Shown piece by piece: positions 35,391-46,080 of a stretch of DNA of 64,000 nt (position 1 is its first letter; every line of letters starts with the position of its first letter). The notes beneath the pieces are model-generated. The model ran no database searches and was not told where the DNA came from. It saw nothing but the letters and a program-made list of their open reading frames with translations. The translations under genes and the position numbers were made by a program. This DNA comes from Diabrotica undecimpunctata (taxonomy: Eukaryota > Arthropoda > Insecta > Coleoptera > Chrysomelidae). The stretch covers positions 82,089,889-82,153,888 of the forward strand of contig NC_092808.1 of NCBI RefSeq assembly GCF_040954645.1, in the 5' to 3' direction.

Positions 35391-35852
35391 ATGGATTTTC
35401 ATTCAAAATTAGAAGGAAAAGTCTTGCCTGGACAAACGAGGGAGATAATAGCAAATGTAATTATTTTTATGCAGAGAGAAGCGATGCGAAATCCGCATGT
35501 TAAAGATTTTAAAAAAGTTCAAGAGCGTGCTTCCTTAGCAACGGGAATAAGTATAGCCACTATGAAACGGATCTCTCGTAAAATAAAAAATACAGAAGAA
35601 GGTGCTTCTACATAATTTTCGACGCCTAACAAAAGAATGAGATCTGCCCCAAAATCCAACTTGGGCGATTTTGACAAAGGTTTACTTCGGCGTATAATAA
35701 TAAATTATTATGTCACGGAAAAACGAGTTCCTACATTGCGACATATTGTAACAAAAAAAAATAATGAAGACAATATTTATACAGGGTCGGATGAAACTTT
35801 GAGAAAAGTGATGAGAGATATGGGATTTTCAATGGAAGAAAGCGAAGAATAA
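35391..35852 (+). pseudogene. N-terminal HTH part of a Tc1/mariner-type transposase
   Basis: Two frames, 35391-35615 and 35637-35852, are separated by a stop and a few codons. The first is a helix-turn-helix-like segment (ASLATGISIATMKRISRKI). The second (LGDFDKGLLRRIIINYY, VPTLRHIV, GSDETLRKVMRDMGFSM) matches the second DNA-binding half of insect IS630/Tc1/mariner transposases. The catalytic DDE/D domain that should follow is absent; the frame stops and repeat sequence begins. It is a truncated remnant. Confidence 0.65.
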
Positions 35853-35878
35853 CAGGAATAAGCCACATATTTTCTTAT

Positions 35879-36110
35879 GGCATAATATTGTAATTTACTA
35901 TTTTTATTGGGAATAAGCCACAATTTTAGTTTAAAATAAGTTCATTTTGAAGTTTCGAGTTCCACTTTGGAAATCGTTAACTCAAAATACGAAATACCAA
36001 TAAATTAAACAAATTTTGTTTTTGTTACTTGGTAAAAAAATTCTTCTAATAATTGTATTTTATCTGACTTATTCATATTGACAACTCAGTCACTATTTGA
36101 GATATATTTT
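35879..36110 (-). repeat. Interspersed repeat A, copy 2 (inverted)
   Basis: The reverse complement carries TCAGATAAAAT, TTAGAAGAATTTTTTTACC, ACAAAATTTGTTTAATTTA, a GATTTCCAAAGTGGAA segment and TTGTGGCTTATTCCCA, in the same order as 10981-11210. Confidence 0.8.
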
Positions 36111-36429
36111 ATACGATATATTTCTACAAAATCTCCTTACAAAAATAAAATATTCGGGAAAGTTAATAAAGTTATACAGTTTAGTACCTAAATACCGGAT
36201 GTTGACAGCCATCCCAACGCGGCTGGTATTATTCTATTGTAAAGAAATAAACAAATTAAAATATTTATGACTTACTAAAATTTAGAACTACTGTTCTTTT
36301 ATTCTTATACAGTTTACTGTAACGCAAATGTAAAGCTTTCATCTCTGCCAATATTCCGTTTATAAAATTACAGAACGAGACATTTATAAAAGTGTTCGAA
36401 AAAACTGCCGCTTCAACATGATTGAATGG

Positions 36430-36545
36430 TCAATATTAATGAGTCAAATAAAATATATTTATTAGAAGAATTTTTTTACCAAGTAACAAAAACAAAATAT
36501 TTTGTATTTTGAGAAAAATTTCCGAAGGAAAAATTGAAACGTCAA
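36430..36545 (+). repeat. Interspersed repeat A, copy 3 (partial)
   Basis: Words TTAGAAGAATTTTTTTACCA, AGTAACAAAAACAAAAT, GAAAAATTTCCGAAG and ATTGAAACGTCAA match the other copies. Together with 35879-36110 it forms a long inverted pair with about 320 bases between. Confidence 0.8.
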
Positions 36546-36924
36546 AATAACATACAATATAGACATACCATAGAAGTTCCATTAATAAATAAGGTCACTC
36601 TCTGTAAACTTGTAGTATGGAGTGTACCAACGAGGCGAAGAGACCGAGCGCATTATGTATCTCTTTTCCTCCGAATGCGTTCTCACTTAATTTTCTACGC
36701 AAGTGGACAAATTTGTCAAGTATCACCTTAAAAGCTGTACCTAAAGAAGCCAATTTTTTTAATGTGCATTTTATCTCGAAAATTAATAAATATTGATCAT
36801 TTCTTACTATATTGTTCTAAATATAGTTATATTGAATATTTAGTCACATCAAAATATTAACAGAAAATCACAACCTAAGATATTCATTATTAAAAAAGTC
36901 GGTGTCGTAGACTGACGTTACCAA

Positions 36925-38399
36925 CTATGTTACAAGAATTCATGTTACCGGCGGGATGTAAATAACTCTCCTAAAAACGCACAAAAAACTTTGATTTTGC
37001 TTGAGAATAAGAACAATATCACAAATTTTCAGCTTTAAAAATTTGAAGAAGTTTCACTCAATTGTTATTGCAAAATCGAAATTGTTTATCCTAAAAAGCT
37101 TTTATCTCCAGCATTATTATTCGTAAACTATTAGGTCTACATAAATTCTGAAAGAATCAGATTGAAGAAAAAGGCTTGTTTTATCAAATTAAATCATTAA
37201 ATAATTAAAAGGTTTATGTTAAATATTGTAAAATAGGTTTTCAAAAGTAATGTTATTTTAAGCTTATAAACAATTAAAATAACTCAGATGCAAAAATATG
37301 TAGGAAAATATGTTTTTTTTTGTATTCGTTATGTTGGCATTTTTAAACGACTTTTGAAAAAGTATATATCCTACGACCGTTAAACCCTGAGTTAGCCCTT
37401 TTTTTTCACAATTCACCGAGGATTTGGTTTATAAAGAATATCCAATTAAAAAGAACCATTGAAAGATTAAAAATCCAAGTTTAGAAAAAAAAAACAATTC
37501 CTTAAAAAATAAGCCGTCAATAATGCGCCAAAGATAAAAGGTTTAAAAGCAAAGCGATTTTACAATTTCAAAAACTGAATTCATAAATTTAAATTTATAA
37601 AAGTAACAATATATCCGGTTCTAATCAACGAAAATGGATGTTTCTTTTTAATTTGGGGTACCTCGTGGCATAGATCATAAAAATGCATTTAGTTAATTTG
37701 TGAATTATTTATTTAACCGAGTAATGTATTTAAAATAAATATTTATTTTGCAAAATTTTACTTTTCTCTTATTATTATTAGCAGAAAAGGTTATGAAATA
37801 TTAAGCAACTTAAATATTTATGTATTATAGTTATAAATAATATCTTTTAACAATAAATTTTATACAAATTAATTTTTTATTTGAAAATCAAATCTATACC
37901 TCTTAATTTTTCTTGAATTATGCTTATTATTTTTAAAATTACTTTTTCTCAAAAACATTACAAATATATTTTACATAAATTAATTGTTATACCCTTTGTA
38001 AAATTATAAATAAAAATTATGGAAGTAATATGTACATATAATTCCTTCCGGTGATTATCACAGTCAATACCGGCAGTTCCAGTGAGGACGATTTTTCCGA
38101 AATGGAGTATAGACGCTAATTTCGACCTGACGTATTTAGCGTAGTTTTATTCTTTTGCGTGTATACACTTACACAGAGTTGACCAAAATGTTGAACAAAA
38201 CAGTTTTTTTATCTAAATAAACAATGTTAATTTATTATTTTTAATTCTAAACATATTTTCTTTATAATTTTTGAGATTAAAAATGAAGATACTTTACTCT
38301 TGAGAAATCACATTTTTTGACAAACCTCGTAAACAACGACACATAAATATTAATAATAATATCATATTACTTTGTTAAGATTCTAAAATTAAAATAAAA
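36925..38399. other. AT-rich spacer, no supported gene
   Basis: Nothing recognised. Near 38090-38130 a GAGGACGATTTTTCCGAAATGG phrase recalls repeat A faintly. Confidence 0.45.
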
Positions 38400-38574
38400 T
38401 ACAGGGTGTGCTTTAAAAAAAGTAAAAATGTATATCATTGATTTAAATTGGCACATCCTGTAGGTATATGAATTACTAATTTAAAATCGTAGCCACTGCG
38501 GATCTACGTATTTTTGCCGAAAGAATCACTGACGGTTTCCCTAGTAGACTCCGTCTCGTTGTGACACCCTGTAT
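38400..38574. mobile_element. Short MITE with TACAGGGTGT inverted ends
   Basis: TACAGGGTGT at 38400-38409 is matched by its exact reverse complement ACACCCTGTA at 38565-38574. The unit is 175 bp, non-coding, and bounded by TA as expected for mariner-type MITEs. Confidence 0.75.
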
Positions 38575-39516
38575 AATTAAACCCTTGGCGCATAGTGGGT
38601 CATATATGGCACAATACTTAGTTTGATTCCTAACTGTTAGAGATCGAATCTTATTTTAAAGTATTTATGCATGACATGTCCATAGAAAGCACATATTTCG
38701 TATAACCGGTAATAAAGCGCTATTTCAATGAAGCAAAGCGAACTTTTATGAAAATTTCCAAATGGCCGCGGTCTGACAGCTGTTCATAAGATTTGTGCAA
38801 TTTGATATTCAATTATCGAAGTTTCTACTGAATATTTTTATACAAAAAAAAGTAGCGACATCAAGTATAGACCTTCAAGAAAGAATTTCAGTATTTTCAC
38901 GGATTTCTTTATATTTTGGTATTTTTTTATCAAAAATATGCTTGTGCCATTATGCCACAATATGCACTGTCGTGCAAAACTCTCTTTCATATATGGCACA
39001 ATACCTATGCGTTCTGAACTTGGTATTATTATTATTTTTTTATTTTAGATAATCGATCCAAAAAGGTTTTATGGTGAAACTCTATGGTGGTAGTGGACAT
39101 ACCAGATAGTAGTTAAGACGAAGGGCTATCAGATTATGATATTTTCCCTATTATATTAGCCCCAGAGTCAGACTTTGAAGATGATATAATAGATAATAAT
39201 GAATCAGATATTATTATCCCAAAAACGGATTTAGAAAGCAGTTCGGATAGCGAAGATGATATTTCTTTGGACGAATTATGACGTAATCTAATAAAGAATA
39301 GAAATAAAAATCATCCAACTTGGAAATAAGGAAATTTGGTAACGTCAGATGATAATATTATAAGATTTCTCGGTTCTACTGACCTACCACCTGAGTTGCA
39401 ACAGGCGGATTACCCTTACGCATTTTTTAATTTTTTTTTTTTTAACAAATGAGATGATCAAAGATATAGTTTATTAAACAATATTATATTCAGTGGAAAA
39501 AAGATCTCAAAAATCT

Positions 39517-39521
<5 letters not shown>

Positions 39522-39607
<86 letters not shown>
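39522..39607. repeat. (TA)n microsatellite, about 86 bp, LINE tail
   Basis: Pure TA repeat between the target duplication TCAAAAATCTTTGAA (39507-39521) and the LINE 3' end. It probably began as the LINE tail. Confidence 0.95.
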
Positions 39608-39609
<2 letters not shown>

Positions 39610-40166
39610 CGGGGATCCTACAGCTTCTGCCGCTTCCCGCATTTCGATCGCCATCTTTTTCTATCTCTCCAGGTGTCTTCATCAATGGCTCTGTCTTTCA
39701 TGGTTTCCATAACACCTTGTATCCAAGACTTGGCTGGTCTTCCTCGTTTCCTTCTATTACTTGGATTGTATTCCATAGCTCTTTTTGGCCATCTGTTGTC
39801 GTCCATCCTCTGTACGTGTCCATACCATATTAACTGTCTAGTTTCTATTCTTTCAGAAGTTGTATGTACTCTAGCTGTTTTTCTTCTAATTTCAGAATTA
39901 GGTATACGTTCTACTCTTGATATACGGCAAGCTCTTCTTAGGTAGTCCATTTCAACCGTGTCAACTTTTTTCTTTCCTTTTACTGTCATTTGCCAACATT
40001 CTGCTCCATATGTAAGAATGGGCTCTACAATTACTTTGTAGATAGTCATTTTAGTTTTCATAGTAGCTATGTTGGACCAAAGTATCGAATTCAGAATTTG
40101 AACACTCTTCCTGCCTTGTTGCACTCTATAGTCTATATCTCGTTCCGTTGTTCCTTTACTGCAGAT
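39608..40166 (-). pseudogene. Second LINE family tail fused to the first, ending in (TA)n
   Basis: A 186-codon minus frame (39618-40178) reads YRVQQGRKSVQILNSILWSN, VEPILTYGAECWQMT, LRRACRISRVERIPN, IETRQLIWYGHVQRMD and RKRGRPAKSWIQGVMETM. It is the C-terminus of a LINE family different from its neighbour. It is open throughout, ends with the (TA)n tract 39522-39607, and directly abuts the GAA tail of the first LINE at 40166/40167. Confidence 0.9.
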
Positions 40167-42046
40167 CTTCTTCTTCACGTGCCATCTCCGCGACGGAGGT
40201 TGGCAATCATCATGGCTATTCTGATCTTAGATGCTGCTGCTCTGAATAGTTCAATTGATGTGCATCCGTACCATTCCCTCAAGTTACGCAACCATGAGAT
40301 TCTTCTTCTTCCTACACTTCTCTTGCCCTGGATTTTCCCTTGTATAATCAATTGAAGTAGGTTGTATCTCTCATTACGCATAACATGCCCCAGGTATTGC
40401 AGCTTTCGTGTCTTGATGGTTTCCAATACTTCCATTCTTTTGTTGATTCTTCTCATGACTTCGTTGTTTGTCACATGCTCGGTCCATGATATCTTCAAGA
40501 TTCTTCTATACACCCACATTTCAAATGCTTCCAACTTTTTAGCAGTCGACGCGTTAAGTGTCCATGCTTCTATCCCATAAAGCAGAGTCGAGAAAATATA
40601 GCACCTTGCCAGCCTAACTCTCAAGTCCAATTTCAGTTCTCTTGCACACTGCAGATAATACTTCCCAAATATTTGTATTCGTAGCACCTTTTCATTTGTC
40701 TAATTTCCAAATCCGGGTCTTCGTCTTCACTGCCTATTCGCATATATTCTGTTTTAGACATATTCATACTCATCCCCCATTTTTCGTATTCATCTTTGAG
40801 CTTTCTAAGCATATAATCTGCATCTTCTTCACAGCTTGCAATTAGTACTTGATCATCTGCAAAGAACAGCGTTGTCAGATAATGGTTGTTAAGCTTCAAC
40901 CCCATTCCCGTACATTTTTGTCTCCACTGGTGCAGTGCTTCTTGGATATATATTTTGAATAGGGTGGGGGAAAGACAACATCCTTGTCTCAAGCCTTTCG
41001 TTACTGTAAATACTCTTGAGAAAGTATTTCCTGTTTTTACAGTGCTTTGAGGACATTTATAGATGTTCAGTATTGCTTTTAGATATGTTTTACTAAGGTC
41101 CGTTTTCGTCAAGACACTAAATAAGAGTTTTAAAGGAACTGTATCATAAGCCTTCTCCAGATCTATAAATACCAGATGCGTAGGGAGGTTTCGAGCTGTT
41201 CGTTTTTCAATTACTTGTTGAAGGGTAAATGTGTTGTCCACGCACGATCTTCCTGCTCTGAAGCCGCTTTGTTCTTCAATTTCTTTATACTCCTCTTCTA
41301 TTCTTCTTTTCAATATACGACCATATAACCTTCCCAGCGAGCTAGTTACGCTAATGCCTCTATAATTTCCGCATTATTTTCTGTCTCCCTTTTTATAAAT
41401 GGGGCTAATGTGGGCCAAATTCCAATCGTCTGGAATCGTTTGGCCTTCAATTAAGCATTTATTAAAAATATTCACTAAGCTTTCCAAAAGAGCATCCGGT
41501 CCATGTTTCACCAACTCGATGGGAATGTCTCCAGGCCCGGGTGTTTTTCCATTTTTCATTTGTTTCAATTCTTTTTTCAGTTCTTCTTTGTTTATCTTAT
41601 GCACCTCTAAGTTTTCTGTCATTGAGATATGGTCAGGTCTTTCCATAAATTCGTGCCTACTTTCTGTTAATAGCGTTTCGTAATATTTTTCCCACTTTTT
41701 ATTTTGAATCAGGTTTATATTTCCCTCATCTTTTCTTTCTTTTCTAATACTTTTTATGAATTTCCAAGCTTGTGTCACTTTGGTTCCTCCTAAGCATCGG
41801 TCCATCTCTTCGCATTTCTCTTCCCACATTTCGTTTTTTCTTTTAGTGACTTCCTTCTTTGCTTCCCTGTTGAGTCTGCTGTAAATTCTGCGGTCTTCTG
41901 AGTCTTTCGTGGATAGCCATGTTTGATAAGCTTTTTTTTGTCTTTAATTGATTTTCCTACTTCTTCGTTCCACCACTCAGGATTTTTTCTTTTGTCAGCT
42001 TCTTCATACCCCAATGCCTCTTTGGCCGCCTGATGAATGCAATTCT
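40167..42046 (-). pseudogene. LINE reverse transcriptase, 5' part of a two-family insertion
   Basis: On the minus strand the reading begins with KNCIHQAAKEALGYEE (42046 down), then KTPGPGDIPIELVKHG (about 41530), DWNLAHISPIYKKGDRK, QSGFRAGRSCVDN, VFIDLEKAYDTVP (about 41170), GLRQGCCLSPTLFKIY and FFADDQVLIAS (about 40870). LYGIEAWTLN, WTEHVTNNEVM and GRRRISWLRNLREWYG lead to a stop followed by GAAGAAGAAG (40167-40176), the natural 3' end of this family. There are frame breaks near 41830, 41375 and 40680. It lacks the endonuclease, so it is 5' truncated, with its left edge exactly at the target duplication 42047-42061. Confidence 0.9.
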
Positions 42047-43297
42047 TCAAAAATCTTTGAAACTTTCTGAAAATGAGCTAGAACAGTTTTGAGGAACCTA
42101 TATTTATATGTGAATAGTGCAATTGCCAAACGCTAGAAGTTATTGGAACTCTAACCTGAATCATCATCTCAGATGTTATGTCATGCAATAGATGGGAAGA
42201 AATAAAACGTTTTTTACATTTTGCGAACAATAACGATGCTGTTGCTGCCGGTAATCCTAGCCATGATAAACTTTTTAAAATCCGATCGCTACTAAATAAA
42301 TTAAAGAATCAGTTACTCAAAGTTCCGAAAGAGGATTTTTTAGCCATGGATGAGCAGATAATTCCAACAAAAAATATTCTTTGATAGTTGGTTCAGCAGC
42401 GTCCCATTGCAAATTTATCTAACGAAACAGGGTATGTTACCACTAGAAACAGTTAGAATAAACAGAGTGCCAAAGAGTAATATGCCAAAAGAGGCTGAAT
42501 TAAAAACGAACGGCCGAGGAACTATGGTAGAGAAAGTCATCACAATTGATGGTACAAAATTATCTGTTGTTACATGGTACAACAACAAATTAGTAAACAT
42601 TATATCAACATATGCTGGGAGTATGCCAACAGTTAAAGTTAAACGGTTTTCGAAAAAGGATAAGACACATAATATGTATCTAAAATCTTTTTATAATATG
42701 TATTATATTATAATGGTTCCATGTCCAAAAGCTGTCACGATCTACAACAAGCATATGGGGGGAGTAGATCTTCTAAATTCAATGTTGGGATATTATATAA
42801 TTAAACTCAGATCCAAAAAATAGTCATGCGTATATTTTTCCATATTATGAATTTCATGTCTGTTAATGCGTGGATTCTTTGGAGAAGAAGTGACAATGAG
42901 CATAATAATTTAGCTCTGGCAGATTTCAAAATGCCAGTAGCAGAGTGTTTATGCAAAGTTAATAAAGCTGGATTTTATACAAAAAGGGGTCGTCCGTGTG
43001 GAGCTATGGAAAATTTACAAAACAAGAAAAGAAGGGGTCCAGCAATCGATATTCCAATGCAAGATGTACGAACAGATGGATATGGTCATCTTCCATTATG
43101 GTGTAGTGAAATGCAAATATCCCTGTGATTCAAAAAGCTTAATAAAATGCGAGAAGTGTAATGTTTTTCTTTGCTTAAAGAAATATTTTTTTTTACAACT
43201 TTCACACTGAATAGTTATAATTAGAAAGTAACAAAACGTCATCTTTTTTAATAATTTTACTTATTGAGTCTTGTTTTAATGCATAGTGTACCATATA

Positions 43298-44785
43298 TAG
43301 GCTTACCATACGTCCCGATTTTAGAGATCGGTCCCGGAGTCCCGGTCGGTTTGTCATTTTGACCCGGTTTGACAAAACTGTGGTAATTTTGAATTTTTGA
43401 ATTTTCTTACAGAATTGACTTACAGAAGGTTTTTTTCGTAAGTGTTACTAACGACACCTTAAATAAAAAGCACATCAAACTGGCACCGATTATTGTTAGA
43501 TACTTTTTACCATTAGAAGGTGTACATGTGAAACTATTGAATTTTGAGTCTGTTCAGGGTGAGACATCGGAAATATTGACTCAAAATATAATTTCAACAT
43601 TACGTCGTCATGACATTACAAAAAAAGTAGCTGCATTTTGTGGCGACAATTGTAATACAAATTTTGGAGGTGTGCATGGAAGAGGACGAAATAATGTTTA
43701 CAGAAGACTTAAACAAGAACTCGGTGTAGATATTGTAGGAATTGGATGTGGCGCACATATTGTACACAATGCATTTCAAAATGCTGTGGATGGTTTACCA
43801 ATCGAAATTGAAGCACTAGTTGTCAAAATATATAAACATTTTCATATGTACACAGTTCGATTAACTCAGTTGAAGGTATTCTGTGCATGGACAATTAAAC
43901 AATTTTAACAAGACTGTACTACTCATGGAAAAAAGTGAAGCAAGTGCGACTGACATTATTTTGGAATTAAGAAGATTGAAATCTAATCTTCAAGAACGCA
44001 TAGACAGCAATTTTGTACCACAAAGGGCGAAACAATTATTATTAAAGAATCTTGGTAGTAGCCAGGATATTGATAAATTTCAAACAGAAGTAACTGATTT
44101 TTACCGACGATGCATTTCATACATTGAATTGTGTGAAGACAGTTTCGGAGGAGCCGACATTTTCAAATGGATTGGACTGAATCACGTATTGAGATGGGAC
44201 GAAATCGAAGGATCTGCTGAAATTATAAACAAAATACACGGTTCGGACGATTGACAATATATTAATACCGACAACCTTTTTGACGAGCTGTTACTTACGA
44301 AAGTTTTTATAGCATCAAAGAATGATGAATGGAATTCCAAATTATACGTTAATTAGTCGATACAAATTGATTATGTTGACAAATGGGTTCTACTATTTAA
44401 ACATTTTCATGAACAACACATCGATACATCCAACCTGGTAAAAATGGTGCAATATATTTTGTGCTTACCAGGCACCTCCGCTCCTTTAGAGCGTGTCTTC
44501 TCGATGATGAAACATATTTGGTCGGACGATAGAAGCCGTATGTTGGAGTCTACCGTACAAGCATTACTATACTGTAAATGAAACTTTAATATGACATGTA
44601 ACGATTTTTACGAAAAAATAACATTTTAATAAAAAAAGTACATACAAGTGAGAAGTGTGAATGGTACAAAAAATAGGTATTTTATTAATAAAAATTTTTG
44701 GCAGCAGCTTAATCGTTTTTTTTATACTTTACCCTATCGACCATTTATTGTCCCGGTTAAGAGTTTCGTAATTATGGTAAGCCTA
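43298..44785 (+). mobile_element. hAT element with 13-bp inverted ends and 8-bp target duplication
   Basis: TAGGCTTACCATA at 43298-43310 is the exact inverse of 44773-44785. ACCATATA is duplicated at 43290-43297 and 44786-44793, the 8-bp size typical of hAT. The element is 1,488 bp, shorter than an autonomous copy, with a damaged transposase inside. Confidence 0.95.
43440..44585 (+). pseudogene. hAT transposase remnant
   Basis: Frame 43528-43908 carries AAFCGDNCNTNFGG (the conserved block with a catalytic Asp) and IVGIGCGAHIVHNAF (the second conserved block). Frame 43883-44254 continues with a helical middle part (LLMEKSEASATDIILELRRL) after a frameshift. The C-terminal dimerisation segment LCLPGTSAPLERVFSMMKHIW, which carries the acidic catalytic-domain end, lies at about 44460-44525. 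The N-terminal BED zinc finger and the start of the catalytic domain are missing. With at least one frameshift and several stops it is non-functional. Confidence 0.9.
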
Positions 44786-44793
44786 ACCATATA

Positions 44794-45272
44794 CGACACA
44801 CAAAAAAAAATATAAAAAACTAACCAAGTAGAATTTTTTTTATATGTTTACCGTAATCTTGAAGTCAAGTTTGTATCATAGATTTTTTTTATAAAAAATA
44901 TATATGTGCAGAAAATTTTATTAAATATCGTGTGATTTGCAAAAGTCTTAAAGTTGTAAGTGTTACATTTACTTCTAATATTATTGGGTGGTTTAATGTT
45001 ATCGTCCATGAGAGCCAGCGCGGTCCTATTTTGTACGTGCCGATCAAGAACGTGCGTAGCTTTGAAACAGCAACTTCTTTTGCCATAATGACAGTACTGA
45101 ATTCTTCTCGTGAATCCGAGTATAGACAATACTAATTTCAGAAACACACTTCACGAAAAAATGTTTCATAAACTTTCACAACTATAAAATATATTACACA
45201 ACACCTCCAGATGGAACTGCACACTGTTGACAACACTGTACACTGTAGAATTTAATATCATTTTTGATACAC
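44794..45272. other. Spacer, no supported gene
   Basis: Short overlapping frames on both strands at 44848-45147 are not recognised. Confidence 0.45.
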
Positions 45273-45285
45273 TTACATCTGTAAC

Positions 45286-45560
45286 AAAAGTTACAGATGT
45301 AATCCAAAAGATTCCCATGTTAAAATGGAACTAGGCAGGACACACAGGAAGAATGAAAGACAACCGTTGGACGAAGCGAATTAATGAATGGTGACCAAGA
45401 ACAAACAAGAGAAGTAGAGGCAGACCTCAAACTAGATGGACTGATGACATCAAGCGCATGGCTTGTCACGAATGGATGCAAAAAACAACAAACAGAAATG
45501 AATGGATACACCTAAGGGAAGCGTACATCTCCGATGATGACTGGAATAGCTGTTGATGAT
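45286..45560 (+). pseudogene. 5'-truncated LINE tail
   Basis: The plus-strand reading starts at TKVTDVIQKIPMLKWN and continues AGHTGRMKDNRWTKRINEW, NKRSRGRPQTRWTDDIKRM and TTNRNEWIHLREAYI, then ends in TGATGATAATG. It is the same C-terminal design as 17010-17392, with one or two stops. Its left edge coincides with a perfect hairpin at 45273-45302. Confidence 0.85.
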
Positions 45561-46080
45561 AATGAATTTGGGGCTTTAGACTTAATGATGCCAAAGGCTG
45601 TCAATTGCATAATAAATACTAATAGATAACCTAAACATAGTATCCACAAGGAAGCAAACATACTAGCCCCTGCAGACCCTGCAAAAATTCCAGAGGTTCT
45701 CGATTTTGCTGTAGTGAAAGAAATAAACGAAAAATACTTTAAACCAAAGTCTTGTTATGACTTATCCTCTGACAATTGACCAAAGTCAAAACATAACAAC
45801 AGAAAGGAAATGTATATTACACAACAATAATCAAAAGAGTTATTTTAGATATCAAGTAAATAATTACATCAATTTACATATCCCACTAAAGACGGAACAG
45901 ATCGAACATGCAATAGAACATTTTAATAGAGTTGTACAGGAAGCAGCATGGAGCTTAACACCATTACCTACAAACCCGCATACGAATAACAACTGTTCCT
46001 TTACAATACGGACATGAAAAAATAATTGAAAAAGGAAGGCTGAGAAAATAACTGGTTATTTTAATAACTAAAAACTAATA

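Larger units (their letters stand above)
33116..36924 (+). mobile_element. Dead piggyBac element with subterminal inverted repeats
   Basis: The left end is TTAA at 33116-33119 followed by CCTTCGAGTGGTAACGT. A subterminal block at 33128-33154 (TGGTAACGT, nine bases, then GACACCGAC) recurs inverted at 36899-36924. The transposase remnant lies between. The span also contains a Tc1/mariner HTH fragment and two inverted copies of repeat A, so the element was enlarged by later insertions. A clean right TTAA was not found. Confidence 0.65.
38578..43225 (+). mobile_element. Second dead piggyBac element (PGBD2/3-like), split by a LINE insertion
   Basis: TTAA at 38578-38581 is followed by ACCCTTGGCGCATAGTGGGT and CATATATGGCACAATAC, and the latter word recurs at about 38989-39006. 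The acidic N-terminus (SDFEDDIIDNNESD, SSSDSEDDISLDEL) lies at 39140-39280. The body resumes at 42062 after the LINE insertion. The right end is not clear: GCATAGTG with a CATATA word recurs in direct orientation at 43281, after a TTAA at 43276. Confidence 0.7.
39084..43225 (+). pseudogene. piggyBac transposase with internal deletion
   Basis: The coding remnant is in two blocks, 39084-39506 and 42062-43210. In the second block: NRWEEIKRFLHFANNND, FLAMDEQIIPTKN (first catalytic Asp, codon 42349), FDSWFSSVPLQIYL (second Asp), KHMGGVDLLNSMLGYY (third Asp), and the C-terminal Cys/His segment ending KCEKCNVFLCLKKYF. Between the first and second Asp about a hundred residues are missing: near 42378 the reading jumps directly from PTKNI to the FDSWF segment. 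Stops at 39114, about 42382 and 42822 add to the damage. It is a deletion derivative with all three Asp still readable. Confidence 0.85.

Noticed and set aside
35391..35852. Two adjacent HTH ORFs as a possible host transcription factor
   Set aside because: The words fit the DNA-binding half of IS630/Tc1/mariner transposases and the pair is broken by a stop inside element debris.
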